A DNA stretch of 64,000 nt. Origin: Bacillota bacterium (GTDB taxonomy: Bacteria > Bacillota > Clostridia > Lachnospirales > Lachnospiraceae). Below are positions 53,765 through 63,063 of this stretch, piece after piece. The notes beneath the pieces were generated by a model. It saw only the letters and a list, made by a program, of their open reading frames with translations. It did no database searches and was not told the origin of the DNA. Position 1 is the stretch's first letter. Each line of letters opens with the position of its first letter. The stretch covers positions 1 through 64,000 of the forward strand of contig CABJAN010000008.1 of the NCBI GenBank assembly GCA_902363515.1. The letters run 5' to 3'. The position numbers were made by a program, and so were the translations under genes.

Positions 53765-54828
53765 AGCAGTTCCTCCCCTGATTCTAACAATGCCTCTATA
53801 CCAAGACGGAGAATCTTCTCCTCCTCTTCTGTAAGATGTTCAATATCAAAAGACCGAATATACTCTTCCAGTACACTGCCCTCATACTCTTCTAAAAGCT
53901 GACTAATGGAATAAGCTCTGTGAGTGTGGTCCTCCAGGCTTACAAGATTTCCCAGCCTTTTCAAGCTTTCCGGCAGAAACTCCGTATGCTTCCCACGTAT
54001 TCCTTCCAGAAAAATGGTGTAAATATGATGCCTTCCATGCTCCTCCAGAATTCTTTCTATCCCATTTTCCAGAGCTACCTGGGTGGTTCTTTCTGTGACC
54101 TGCAGCTTAAATCTTTTATACTCCCGCACAGAATAAGGCACAAAGGCAATTCTTGTGCCATCTTTGCTACATTCTCCTTTGATAAATCCATGATGTCCTG
54201 TTTCGTTTTTGTCCAGAGGTTCCAGAGACCCCGGATACGCCAGATAATTTTCTTCCAGAATCTGCGGCTTATGAATGTGACCCAGAGCAATATAGTCAAA
54301 ACCAGACCTGCGAAAAGTATCTGCACTCATAGGAATATGCTTTTCATCCCCTCCATGAGCCAGGAGAATGTTCCATGGCATGGGACTGTCTTTTGGCACC
54401 TTTATTTCATCATAAAGAGGACTGGAAATTTCCCGGCTGTAATAGCTAAATCCCCAGACTCTGGTTTTCAGTTCCGGGAAATCCACATAGGCAAGCTTTT
54501 CTTCTTCCAGCCAATGCACATTGGGCGCCCACGCAATTCGCCTGGAAGGTAACTCTCCTTTGATATAATCATGATTTCCTGCAATCAGAACAATCTGCAC
54601 CTTTGAAATAGACGCAAAGAGAGCGTTTACTTCTTTTAATTCTCTGGTAAGGGGCTGTCTGTGGAATAAATCTCCTGCAATGAGAAACAGGCTGGCATTT
54701 TCTCTGCCAGCCTGCTGTATCACTTTCTTGAAGCTTTCCCAGATTTCCCGGCTTCTGTCCTCACTCCAGGGACAGCCTTTGTCCGGCTGCATGCCCAAAT
54801 GAACATCTGCAATATGGAAAAATCTCAT
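53761..54828 (-). CDS. Metallophosphoesterase, SbcD/Mre11/YhaO-like
   Basis: A 355-aa calcineurin-like phosphoesterase. The metal motifs are in order: DVHLG (Asp8, His10), GDLFHR, GNHDYI, LAHGGDE and ALGHIHKPQ. The N-terminal catalytic part (about 1-210) is followed by a capping domain of about 110 residues as in Mre11/SbcD. It pairs with the SbcC-like ATPase downstream (4-nt overlap), the usual order for a two-subunit exonuclease. Confidence 0.9.
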   Translation of the reverse strand: MRFFHIADVHLGMQPDKGCPWSEDRSREIWESFKKVIQQAGRENASLFLIAGDLFHRQPLTRELKEVNALFASISKVQIVLIAGNHDYIKGELPSRRIAWAPNVHWLEEEKLAYVDFPELKTRVWGFSYYSREISSPLYDEIKVPKDSPMPWNILLAHGGDEKHIPMSADTFRRSGFDYIALGHIHKPQILEENYLAYPGSLEPLDKNETGHHGFIKGECSKDGTRIAFVPYSVREYKRFKLQVTERTTQVALENGIERILEEHGRHHIYTIFLEGIRGKHTEFLPESLKRLGNLVSLEDHTHRAYSISQLLEEYEGSVLEEYIRSFDIEHLTEEEEKILRLGIEALLESGEELL

Positions 54829-54845
54829 GGTACTCCTTTTCTCTC

Positions 54846-56237
54846 TTATAATTCACAATTGTTTACAGTTCTTGGGAATGGAATTACGTCACGAATATTC
54901 TGCATACCTGTCAGATACATTACGCAGCGCTCAAAGCCCAGACCAAAACCAGCATGACGGGTAGAACCGTATTTACGCAGGTCTAAATAGAAGTCATAGT
55001 CTTCTTTTTTCAATCCCAGCTCATCCATTCTTGCACAAAGCTTCTCATAAGAATCCTCTCTCTGGCTTCCTCCGATGATTTCTCCGATTCCAGGAACCAG
55101 ACAGTCCATAGCTGCAACTGTCTTGTTATCCTCATTGAGCTTCATATAAAAGGCTTTGATTTCCTTTGGATAGTCTGTAACAAAAACAGGACGTTTGTAT
55201 ACCTGCTCAGTCAGGTATCTCTCATGCTCTGTCTGTAAATCACAGCCCCAATATACCTTGTAATCAAACTTATCGTTTGCTTTTTCCAGAATTTCAATGG
55301 CTTCTGTGTAAGTGACATGGCCAAATTCAGAGTTTAACACATGGTTTAATCTATCCAGAAGTCCTTTATCAATGAAAGAGTTAAAGAAGTTCATTTCTTC
55401 CGGCGCATGTTCCAGCACATAGCGGATGACATATTTCAGCATATTTTCTGCTAGCGCCATGTTGTCATCTAAGTCTGCAAAGGCCATTTCCGGCTCAATC
55501 ATCCAGAACTCTGCTGCATGACGGGTTGTATTGGAGTTTTCTGCTCGGAAGGTTGGTCCGAAGGTATAAATGTTACGGAATGCCTGCGCGTAAGTTTCAC
55601 CATTTAACTGACCGCTTACGGTAAGGTTGGTTGGCTTTCTGAAGAAATCCTGTGTGAAATCCACTTTTCCTTCTTCTGTTTTCGGAATATCATTTAAGTC
55701 CATGGTGGTTACCTGGAACATTTCACCTGCACCTTCACAGTCACTTCCTGTAATCAGCGGAGTATGAACATATACAAATCCTCTCTCCTGGAAGAACTGA
55801 TGGATTGCAAAAGCAATCAGAGAACGTACACGGAACACTGCCTGGAAGGTATTGGTTCTTGGTCTTAAATGAGAAATGGTTCTCAAATATTCCATGGAAT
55901 GACGCTTCTTCTGCAAAGGATAATCTGCTGCAGAATCTCCCTCAACGGAAATCTCTGTTGCCTGGATTTCAAAAGGCTGTTTTGCCTGAGGTGTTGGAAC
56001 TAAAGTTCCTTTTACAATAATTGCTGCCCCCACATTTAATTTAGAAATCTCCTGAAAATTTTCCATGGTATCATGGTAAACCACCTGGAGAGTTTCAAAA
56101 AAACTTCCGTCATGAAGTACAATGAATCCGAAGGTCTTAGAATCCCGGACGCTTCTCACCCAGCCGCCTACAGTGATTTCTTTGTCCAGATACTGCTCTG
56201 TGTCTTTGTAAATCTCTTTTACTGTTGTTAACTGCAT
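54846..56237 (-). CDS. asnS: Asparaginyl-tRNA synthetase
   Basis: Class IIb synthetase charging tRNA-Asn, 463 aa. The N-terminal OB fold (about 15-105) binds the anticodon ([18 protein letters not shown]). Motif 2 is [20 protein letters not shown], with the Asn-specific features of AsnS and not AspS. Motif 3 is [15 protein letters not shown]. Start at 56237 has AAGGAGA 8 nt upstream; the frame to 56270 is ignored. Its own promoter lies at 56322-56350. No T-box is visible in the leader. Confidence 0.96.
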   Translation of the reverse strand: MQLTTVKEIYKDTEQYLDKEITVGGWVRSVRDSKTFGFIVLHDGSFFETLQVVYHDTMENFQEISKLNVGAAIIVKGTLVPTPQAKQPFEIQATEISVEGDSAADYPLQKKRHSMEYLRTISHLRPRTNTFQAVFRVRSLIAFAIHQFFQERGFVYVHTPLITGSDCEGAGEMFQVTTMDLNDIPKTEEGKVDFTQDFFRKPTNLTVSGQLNGETYAQAFRNIYTFGPTFRAENSNTTRHAAEFWMIEPEMAFADLDDNMALAENMLKYVIRYVLEHAPEEMNFFNSFIDKGLLDRLNHVLNSEFGHVTYTEAIEILEKANDKFDYKVYWGCDLQTEHERYLTEQVYKRPVFVTDYPKEIKAFYMKLNEDNKTVAAMDCLVPGIGEIIGGSQREDSYEKLCARMDELGLKKEDYDFYLDLRKYGSTRHAGFGLGFERCVMYLTGMQNIRDVIPFPRTVNNCEL

Positions 56238-56321
56238 ATGTCTGTCTCCTTCTCTGTATTTTATCAGCACAAATGCTGAGATTTATTGCCATTTCTGGTG
56301 CCGTGACACCGATTTCTTTCT

Positions 56322-56350
56322 AGTATATCTCATTGGCCTGTTCAGTGCAA
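56322..56350 (-). promoter_or_regulatory. Sigma-A promoter of asnS
   Basis: On the minus strand, a -35 TTGCAC (56345-56350) and a -10 TATACT (56322-56327) are separated by 17 bp. The leader of about 78 nt has two small hairpins, GGTG-N6-CACC and CAGCA-N4-TGCTG. Confidence 0.75.
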
Positions 56351-56384
56351 GGATAAAGTGCTGATTTCACACAGGTCTTCTGCT

Positions 56385-57503
56385 TTACATTAAATTCTCC
56401 GGATTCAATCCCTCTAACTCCGGCACCACAAACCGTCCGTCCTTGCGCACCAGAACATCATCAAAGTACATTTCTCCACCGCCGTATTCCGGTCTTTGAA
56501 TCAGCACCAAATCCCAGTGAATAGCTGAATGGTTTCCGTTTGGCGCCTCGTTTTCATAGCATCTGCCCGGAGTGATATGGATAGAGCCCTGGATTTTCTC
56601 ATCAAATAAAGTGTCCTTCATAGGGTACAGCACATTTGGATTTACACCAATGGCAAACTCTCCAATATAACGGGCTCCTTCATCAATATCCAGCACTTTG
56701 TTGATTCTCTCTGTATCATTGGCTGTAGCTTTCACAATCTTTCCGTCCTTAAATTCAAAGGAAATATTTTCATAGGTAAAGCCCTGGAATGCAGATGGAG
56801 TGTTATAAGTCAAAGTTCCGTTTATGGAATCTCTTACTGGTGCTGTAAAGATTTCTCCATCTGGAATATTACATTCGCCGCTGCATGGAATCACCGGAAT
56901 GTCTTTGATAGAAAACGTAAGGTCTGTGCCAGGTCCTGTGATTCTTACTTTGTCTGTGCGCTCCATATATTTCACCAATGGCTCCATAGCCTTTGCCATT
57001 TTTTCGTAATCTACTGTACACACATCAAAATAAAAGTCTTCAAAAGCTTCCTGACTGGTATTGGAAAGCTGAGCCATAGATGCGTTTGGATATCTCAAAA
57101 CCACCCATTTTGTTTTTGGCACACGGATATTCCCATGAACCGGTGTGCTGTAATAGGTTTCATACAGATTCAGCTTTTCTGCAGGCACATCTGCTTTTTC
57201 AGATACATTGTCACCACCGCGGATTCCAATATAGCAGTCCATCTTAGCCATTTCTGCACCGTCAATTTCTGCCATAAGCTGTAACTGTTCCTTTGTACAG
57301 CCCAGCAACATTTCTCTGTCCATCTGCGGGTCTGTGAAATGTGGAAATGGAATTCCCCCTGCCTCATAAATTTCTTTCATTAATTGTCTTGCCAGAGGTT
57401 TGGTATCTTGTCCTACATAATTAAGATATACCTTTTCCCCTTTCTGCACTCTGCAGGAATGATGCACCAATATTTTTGCCAGTTTTTTAATTCTTTCGTC
57501 CAT
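56385..57503 (-). CDS. Aminopeptidase, M29 (AmpS/PepS) family
   Basis: A 372-aa metallo-aminopeptidase that removes N-terminal residues from peptides in the cytoplasm. Metal-ligand regions of the family are present: CSGECNIPDGEIFTAPVRDS (with Glu), DEGARYIGEFAIGVNP (with Glu), GNHSAIHWDLVLIQ (with two His and Asp). The N-terminus YLNYVGQDTKPLARQLM is typical. Single gene in the gap between asnS and the large exported protein gene, same direction. Confidence 0.92.
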   Translation of the reverse strand: MDERIKKLAKILVHHSCRVQKGEKVYLNYVGQDTKPLARQLMKEIYEAGGIPFPHFTDPQMDREMLLGCTKEQLQLMAEIDGAEMAKMDCYIGIRGGDNVSEKADVPAEKLNLYETYYSTPVHGNIRVPKTKWVVLRYPNASMAQLSNTSQEAFEDFYFDVCTVDYEKMAKAMEPLVKYMERTDKVRITGPGTDLTFSIKDIPVIPCSGECNIPDGEIFTAPVRDSINGTLTYNTPSAFQGFTYENISFEFKDGKIVKATANDTERINKVLDIDEGARYIGEFAIGVNPNVLYPMKDTLFDEKIQGSIHITPGRCYENEAPNGNHSAIHWDLVLIQRPEYGGGEMYFDDVLVRKDGRFVVPELEGLNPENLM

Positions 57504-57535
57504 GTTAAAAATCTCCTTTTTGTTTTACCTTATTT

Positions 57536-59989
57536 TTATTCTATATCTTCCATATAACAAAGAAAGACATTCCCATTTTCTTCAAAAGTTTTCTTGCTGT
57601 CTTTTAATCCCATTGGTTCGGTTTTCTGGGTCTGCGGGTCATACAAATACGTATTATACAGGTCAAATCCCACAATCACCCTGGCCTGTCCATCCTTACT
57701 TCTGGTAATGACCGGCCTCTGATAACTGATTTCATACAAAATCTGATCCAGAGTACATCCTGTAAGATCTGCCACAGTTCCCATATTTCTTACCTCTTCC
57801 TTTAGCGTATTCGGGTCTAATGGCGCTGCTTTTACTGCTTCCGGAATATCACTCAGGGAAATATCCCCCTGATCCTTTGCATTGCCCCTCTCCCAGATAT
57901 ACTGCTGCTTCTGATTTAATACAACCCCCATATTTTCGTCTGCTGCCTGTACTGCTTTGGCTGCATTTTCATAAATCCCCCATAGTTTTCCCATGGCGTA
58001 AACATAATATGCTTCTTCGCCGGTTTCCTTTTGCTCCATATTCAGCACATTATCTCTGGAGCTTTCCATAAACTTTGCTTCTGTAGTCAATGGTTCCTGA
58101 ACATCTGTCTTGGCAAACTGGATACCCGTAATATTAGCCTGACGCTCTGTAGTCAGCATTACTACGGAAAAAGTTTCATCCTTTTTATCCCGGACATTAT
58201 TCAAAATCTGTTCGCTGCCTGCAGGTGTATAGGTATCGCCTTCTTTCTTTCCACGCTCCAACTGGATAAGATTATCCTGGAAAAGCACATTCATAATGTA
58301 ATATCCGTCCCGGCTGTAGCTTTTCTTCACCTCGCCCTGGCTGTTCTGAATGCGGATTTCATACATGGCAAACTGCGTCTCGTCACCATTTCTCCTGATA
58401 TCCTCTTCTTTTGCCAGGCCATAAACCATATCGTTATTAATAAAACCAAATAACCGGATTTTTGTTCCTCCATCAGCGCTGATTTCCTGCTGTTTTCCTG
58501 TTTCCAAATCCAGCAGCACAATCTTATCGGTATTATATGGATCCATTCCCTCCATCCAGGCTGCATATCTGCTGTTTTCTGATACATAGAAGCAGTCTTT
58601 TTTCATACCTTCCTGTAAAGCCTTATAGCTCTTATCTTCCATTTGGAACTGATAAAGCGTATCGGAAAGAAGAAGATACAGTTTTCCGTCTTTACTTACA
58701 TATGCGAACTCTTCAATATCCTGCTTCAGAAATTCAAAGGCTTTCGTACTGGACAGGAAAAACTTTTCCTCAATAACATTCTGGTCTGCATTATAATGAT
58801 ACACAGCAGTTCCTACCTCGCCTTCATGGTCTCCACGGTTCATATAACCATACAAAATAAAGTCCACATCCCCGTTTTTACTCACCCTGACAATTTTCAC
58901 ATCATGCTGCGCATGATCGTTTCGTTCATCATTACTTCCAGTGTCCCGGAAACTGAAAATCCGAATCAATTTATTGGTTTTCACATTATAAGACCACAAA
59001 TCTCCCTGCTGGACAAAAGCTACCAGATTACCACTGGTATCTGCCTTGTACTGGATATTATTGTCTGTAACACCCAGATTCAGCCTTCCCCCGGCTACAA
59101 TGGTCTGATCCATGGTGAGAATCTGCTTTGCAGAACGGTGAAAATCCAACAGCCGCACCCGCGTCTGGTCATAACGCATCCTGAAAAATTCCTCTACCTG
59201 ATACCGCTCAATTTCTCCTTCTCCATTCTCTGCTGTAATATAATAAGTAATGGACAAACTTCCTGTATTTTCATTAATATCCTTAATAGAAGGAATACCC
59301 GGTCTGCTGATTTCCGGCGCCAGATCTCCCCAGGATACCATGTTCAGGCCTGCGTGAATATTCAAATCATAAAAACTGTTATTTCCAGGAGAATCATCTG
59401 ACTCCAGATAGGTGCTTAAATCTCCTTTTTCATCCTGACTCACTGCCTTCTGATAAAAACTGTTTACAAAATCCACGTATTTCTCTGTACTAAGCCCTGC
59501 TCTTTGAATCACTCTGGTATAATAATTCCAGCTCCCTGCATCTGTGTTTAAGGTAAACATCAAAGTATATTCCTGATTCATAAGAATAGATTTCTTCAAG
59601 GTAAACTCAGCAGTTAGGGTCCCGTCTTCCTGCTCCTGGAATTTTTTAATTTTATTATTCTCAATTACCTTGCTGCCATCTGAAGACTTGATTTCATACA
59701 CCAGGCTTTCGATTTCTCTTCCGTATGGCGTAATACTGACAGCCAGAGTTTTATCCGTTCCCAGTGGTGTCAGTGTATCTCTCATGTAATCAGTCTCCAT
59801 ATTTCTGGCATAACCATACATACGGTTCACCTCTGTGTCCCCAAGAAGCATAGCCATACAGGGAATTTCCGGAGTCTGGAAATCAGTTCTGTTATCTGTA
59901 TTCTCACTGTTCATAAGACAGCTAAATCCTGCCACTCCTCCTATAAAAATCAGGAAGAGTACAATTATTCTGCGTATTATCTTCCTCAT
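57536..59989 (-). CDS. Large exported protein, function unknown, possible degenerate C39-like C-terminus
   Basis: An 817-aa protein with an N-terminal membrane segment (RRIIVLFLIFIGGVAGFSC), either a signal anchor or a poor lipobox, so the bulk lies outside the membrane. Residues about 60-290 are strand-rich. About 300-640 has repeated short motifs (GNLVAFVQQGDLWSYNV, DGKLYLLLSDTLYQF, NSRYAAWMEGM) that suggest a beta-propeller. The last 80 residues (GCTLDQILYEISYQRPVITR, RVIVGFDLYNTYLYDPQ, GNVFLCYME) resemble the second half of C39-like peptidases without the catalytic His. Start chosen at ATG 59989 after AAGGAAGG; it overlaps the methyltransferase stop by 4 nt. No assigned function. Confidence 0.7.
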   Translation of the reverse strand: MRKIIRRIIVLFLIFIGGVAGFSCLMNSENTDNRTDFQTPEIPCMAMLLGDTEVNRMYGYARNMETDYMRDTLTPLGTDKTLAVSITPYGREIESLVYEIKSSDGSKVIENNKIKKFQEQEDGTLTAEFTLKKSILMNQEYTLMFTLNTDAGSWNYYTRVIQRAGLSTEKYVDFVNSFYQKAVSQDEKGDLSTYLESDDSPGNNSFYDLNIHAGLNMVSWGDLAPEISRPGIPSIKDINENTGSLSITYYITAENGEGEIERYQVEEFFRMRYDQTRVRLLDFHRSAKQILTMDQTIVAGGRLNLGVTDNNIQYKADTSGNLVAFVQQGDLWSYNVKTNKLIRIFSFRDTGSNDERNDHAQHDVKIVRVSKNGDVDFILYGYMNRGDHEGEVGTAVYHYNADQNVIEEKFFLSSTKAFEFLKQDIEEFAYVSKDGKLYLLLSDTLYQFQMEDKSYKALQEGMKKDCFYVSENSRYAAWMEGMDPYNTDKIVLLDLETGKQQEISADGGTKIRLFGFINNDMVYGLAKEEDIRRNGDETQFAMYEIRIQNSQGEVKKSYSRDGYYIMNVLFQDNLIQLERGKKEGDTYTPAGSEQILNNVRDKKDETFSVVMLTTERQANITGIQFAKTDVQEPLTTEAKFMESSRDNVLNMEQKETGEEAYYVYAMGKLWGIYENAAKAVQAADENMGVVLNQKQQYIWERGNAKDQGDISLSDIPEAVKAAPLDPNTLKEEVRNMGTVADLTGCTLDQILYEISYQRPVITRSKDGQARVIVGFDLYNTYLYDPQTQKTEPMGLKDSKKTFEENGNVFLCYMEDIE

Positions 59990-61173
59990 CTGCAACCTTC
60001 CTTATCTGTTTCAAAAAGTAATTTCTCAAGAGACGGCTGCACATGAAAAGCCTGTACACACTCTTTCCATGCTTTCTGCTGCTGCAAATCCTGCTTTCTC
60101 TGCGGATTCTTCACAGCACGTATGAGCAGATTCTTCGGTGTATGTTCCATATCAATAAATTCCAGAATCTGCGTGTCATAACCGGCTGTGGTAAGCATTT
60201 GCGCCCGCAGTCCGTCTGTGAGAAGAGCCGCAAAACGCTCTTTCAAAATACCATATTCCAGGACAGGCGCTAACATTTCATTCTCTACCTGTCTGTTTAA
60301 CTCATGCTGGCAGCATGGCACGGACAAAATGACAGAAGCATTCCACTTCACTGCCTTTGCCAGGGCATAATCTGTGGCAGTGTCACAGGCATGCAGAGTT
60401 ACCACCATATCCACCTGGTCTGTGCCCTCATAAGAAGCAATATCTCCCTGTAAAAATTCCAGCTTATCATACCCGTATTTTTCTGCCAGATGACTGCAAT
60501 GTTCAATAACATCCTCTTTCAGATCCAGCCCTGTCACCCGGATATCATAATGGTTCAGCACCTTTAAATAGTAATACATGGCAAAGGTCAGGTAAGATTT
60601 CCCACAGCCAAAGTCAATAATGCGTATCTCTCTGTCTTTAGGAAGCTTTGGCAGGATATCCCGCATAAATTCCAGGAAACGGTTAAGCTGCTTAAATTTA
60701 TCGTATCTGGAATGCTTTACCTTGCCATCCTGGCTCATAACCCCCAGGTCAACCAGCCACGGAACAGGAACCCCTTCCTGTAAAAGATATTGCTTGCTGC
60801 GGTTATGGGAAAGCATAGGGATAAAATCTTCCCTGTTCTTTCCCTGGGCATTCTGCACTTTTGTTTTTATGCTCATTCTGCCTTTTTTGCTCACCAGAAC
60901 TGTTCCCCGTACTTTTACACTCTCCAACTGGAGCTGACGGAAATTTTCCTCCATTTCTGTACAAAGACAGGAAATCAGTTCTTCTTTTCCATAATTTTTG
61001 TGAATCTCTTTGGTTCCCTCTGTGCGGGTCACCTGATACCACAGTTGTCCTTTCAACAGTACAGGACGTACCTGCAATTTCGATGCCCCTTCTTTTTTTC
61101 TGGCATTACTAATGAGAATCCTCTGAAAACCTTCTTCTATATTTTTTTCTAAAAATTCCTTTAATTCGGTCAT
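59986..61173 (-). CDS. SAM-dependent methyltransferase (Methyltransf_32-like)
   Basis: A 395-aa protein. The C-terminal two-thirds is a class I methyltransferase: motif I is IRIIDFGCGKSYLTFAMYYY (about 180-200), followed by RVTGLDLKEDVIEHC, FLQGDIASYEG and the family mark VTLHACDTATDYALA with VPCCQHELN. This cysteine-pair motif is typical of the GSTCD-like Methyltransf_32 family. The N-terminal 150 residues are unassigned. The substrate is unknown; RNA has been suggested for relatives. It is translationally coupled to the large exported protein. Confidence 0.85.
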   Translation of the reverse strand: MTELKEFLEKNIEEGFQRILISNARKKEGASKLQVRPVLLKGQLWYQVTRTEGTKEIHKNYGKEELISCLCTEMEENFRQLQLESVKVRGTVLVSKKGRMSIKTKVQNAQGKNREDFIPMLSHNRSKQYLLQEGVPVPWLVDLGVMSQDGKVKHSRYDKFKQLNRFLEFMRDILPKLPKDREIRIIDFGCGKSYLTFAMYYYLKVLNHYDIRVTGLDLKEDVIEHCSHLAEKYGYDKLEFLQGDIASYEGTDQVDMVVTLHACDTATDYALAKAVKWNASVILSVPCCQHELNRQVENEMLAPVLEYGILKERFAALLTDGLRAQMLTTAGYDTQILEFIDMEHTPKNLLIRAVKNPQRKQDLQQQKAWKECVQAFHVQPSLEKLLFETDKEGCR

Positions 61174-61266
61174 ATTTCTCCCTTGTATTCTATATTTCCC
61201 CTTGATTTACAGGCAACGCCCGCAGTTCAGTTCTATTGTAAAAGTTTTACTCAAAAACCGCAAGCC

Positions 61267-61656
61267 CTAAAAAAATCTTCTGCACCGATTTCTCCTGCAT
61301 CTCCTGCAATGCATTTCCTGGCAAAATAAGGTACTTACCAGTTCTCCTAAAAAATCCCAATCCATAGAATCTCTTCTTCTCTCAGACGTCTGCATTTGTC
61401 TGTTCGCCTCTATTTTTTCGCAGATTCCCCGGCACACCCGTTCAATCTCCTGTTTATCCGGATATTCATCATAAATAAAACTGCCTTCATAGTCCAGACG
61501 GTCACAGGCATCTTCCACATAAGACTGCACCATAGCAGCCTTGTGGGGATAATAGGAATGCATCAGAATTTTATCCTCTGTTATCGGCGCTTCCTGGGTA
61601 TAGAGCCGGCCTTTTCCTGCTGTCTGATAAAAAAAATCTTCTTTTCTATATGTCAT
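61267..61656 (-). CDS. Hypothetical protein with Cys/Arg-rich C-terminus
   Basis: A 129-aa protein of no recognised family. Residues about 1-95 are soluble and acidic (YVEDACDRLDYEGSFIYDEY). The last 20 residues (CQEMHCRRCRRNRCRRFF) are packed with Cys and Arg, possibly a metal- or nucleic-acid-binding tail. Upstream of the methyltransferase gene, same direction, 93-nt gap. Reading frame, start (MTYRKEDFF) and codon use look genuine. Confidence 0.6.
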   Translation of the reverse strand: MTYRKEDFFYQTAGKGRLYTQEAPITEDKILMHSYYPHKAAMVQSYVEDACDRLDYEGSFIYDEYPDKQEIERVCRGICEKIEANRQMQTSERRRDSMDWDFLGELVSTLFCQEMHCRRCRRNRCRRFF

Positions 61657-61769
61657 ATATCACGATTTCCTTTCTGTCCTAAATTTACACTAATACTCAT
61701 ATCTCTTAACAATATATGCTTCTATGAAGAAATGGTTCACTGATAGCAACAGTACAATGGCACCATAGC

Positions 61770-61814
61770 AAAAGAGCATATCACATGAACCTCTTAATGG
61801 TTTGTGATATGCTC
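61770..61814 (-). terminator. Terminator after the Rpn pseudogene
   Basis: A perfect 12-bp stem (arms 61774-61785 and 61803-61814, GAGCATATCACA) with a 17-nt loop, then TTTTG on the minus strand. Confidence 0.8.
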
Positions 61815-61829
61815 CTGAACTTTATAGAA

Positions 61830-62658
61830 TTATTTATCTGTACTTTCTTCCTTTAATTTTTGCACAGTTTCCAAAGGAAGTCCGATACGTTCTGCAATTA
61901 CCTCTACTGTCAAAATATCAAGAAGATTTTTGGCATTTTCTAATTTTGCTTTTTCTGCGCCAATACCTTCCCCTTCTTCAACTCCGTTTTGAAACAATTT
62001 CTGCCCTAATCTGGTCATTTTCATCATCTCCTCAATTTCTTCCATTTCTACAGATTCCAAAAACTTATCTGCCATCGCATAAATCACCGCCTCTAATTTA
62101 CTTTTCTCTTCTGTTTTTAAACACGCAGATTCCGAAACAATATGATACGCAGACTTAATGCGTTCTTTCAGTACTGACTCCCCACCCATTAGTGGAGTCA
62201 ATACCAGACGCAGCAATTCTTCTCTGGTAATTTTCTCCCCGGTTTTGAGCTTTTCCTGCAGTTCCTGAAGCAGAATATCTGCATTGTCATTCTGCATAAT
62301 AATAGGAACCACCCTATAGGTATTTACACCTTCTGAAAATTCTGTTACCGGATTCTTAATCTTACCGGAATACAGCACATAAGTAGTGTTTCAATCCCGG
62401 TACACCTTCATTAGAACTCTGAAACTCAAAGTGTTTCCAGCTTCCGTCTTCCATAACCAGATTCATATCCTGATATCCTTTTCGGATTTCAATATAAACA
62501 GACTCTGTCGGCGCGATAGATTTCACCTTTCCATGAATTCCCCAGTAAGGAAGCAAATCTTCCGCAAAATATTGCATAACCACCTTCATTGCCGCATCTT
62601 CATGTTGAGCTGCCTGTTTCTTTGTCTTTTGTACGCACTTTTTTCTCTCATTTCCCAT
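61830..62658 (-). pseudogene. Rpn/PD-(D/E)XK family gene broken by internal deletion and frameshift
   Basis: Two adjacent frames together make one Rpn-family gene. The first (from ATG 62658, AAAGGA upstream) carries the nuclease core, KGYQDMNLVMEDGSWKHFEF then QSSNEGVPGLKH, and then reads into a stop near 62362. The second frame continues TTYVLYSGKIKNPVTEF without a start codon of its own and runs to 61830 with the usual helical tail. Intact relatives have about 17 more residues between GVPGLK and TTYVLYSG, so a short deletion not divisible by three removed them. The residue count is from memory of the family. Probably non-functional. Confidence 0.8.
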
Positions 62659-63063
62659 CCGTTTTCCTTTCCGCAGGATTTTAAGAGAATGCTTTCCTTA
62701 TACTATACCAAAAACCTATAACACAGACAATGTATTCCTGCTTATTTTATTACTCTGCTTTTATTTCTAAGGATTCTTTGACGAACTGTCTTCTGAAAAT
62801 TATATTTTAGATATTGAAGTCTCACATTTATGTGAAACAAGAATAGATATTTTGTCTCTGATACAACTTTGAACCGGAATGATTTTCTCTATGTACATTC
62901 TCTATGTACATTCTCTGTGTAAATTCAGTTTAATCTGCTTTTTCAGTTCTGTCAACAAAATTTCTATAAAATATTTTAACACAAAAAAGCAGCCTCTACT
63001 CCGCATATATACCTTGAGCAGGACTGCTTTCTCTGTATTACAAATAAGTATCTATTTTTTCTT
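62659..63063. other. Intergenic region with 13-bp tandem repeats
   Basis: 405 bp without a credible gene. It contains three tandem 13-bp units, TTCTCTATGTACA twice exactly (62885-62897 and 62898-62910) and TTCTCTGTGTAAA once (62911-62923). The terminator of the glycoside hydrolase gene is at the right end. A promoter for the pseudogene was not clearly seen. Confidence 0.65.
62983..63030 (-). terminator. Terminator of the GH3 gene
   Basis: In minus-strand RNA, AAAGCAG pairs with CTGCTTT, extended by TGCTC/GAGTA, followed by TTTTTT. Confidence 0.75.

Noticed and set aside
54846..56350. T-box riboswitch in front of asnS
   Set aside because: The leader is only about 78 nt and lacks the conserved T-box sequence; only two small hairpins are seen.
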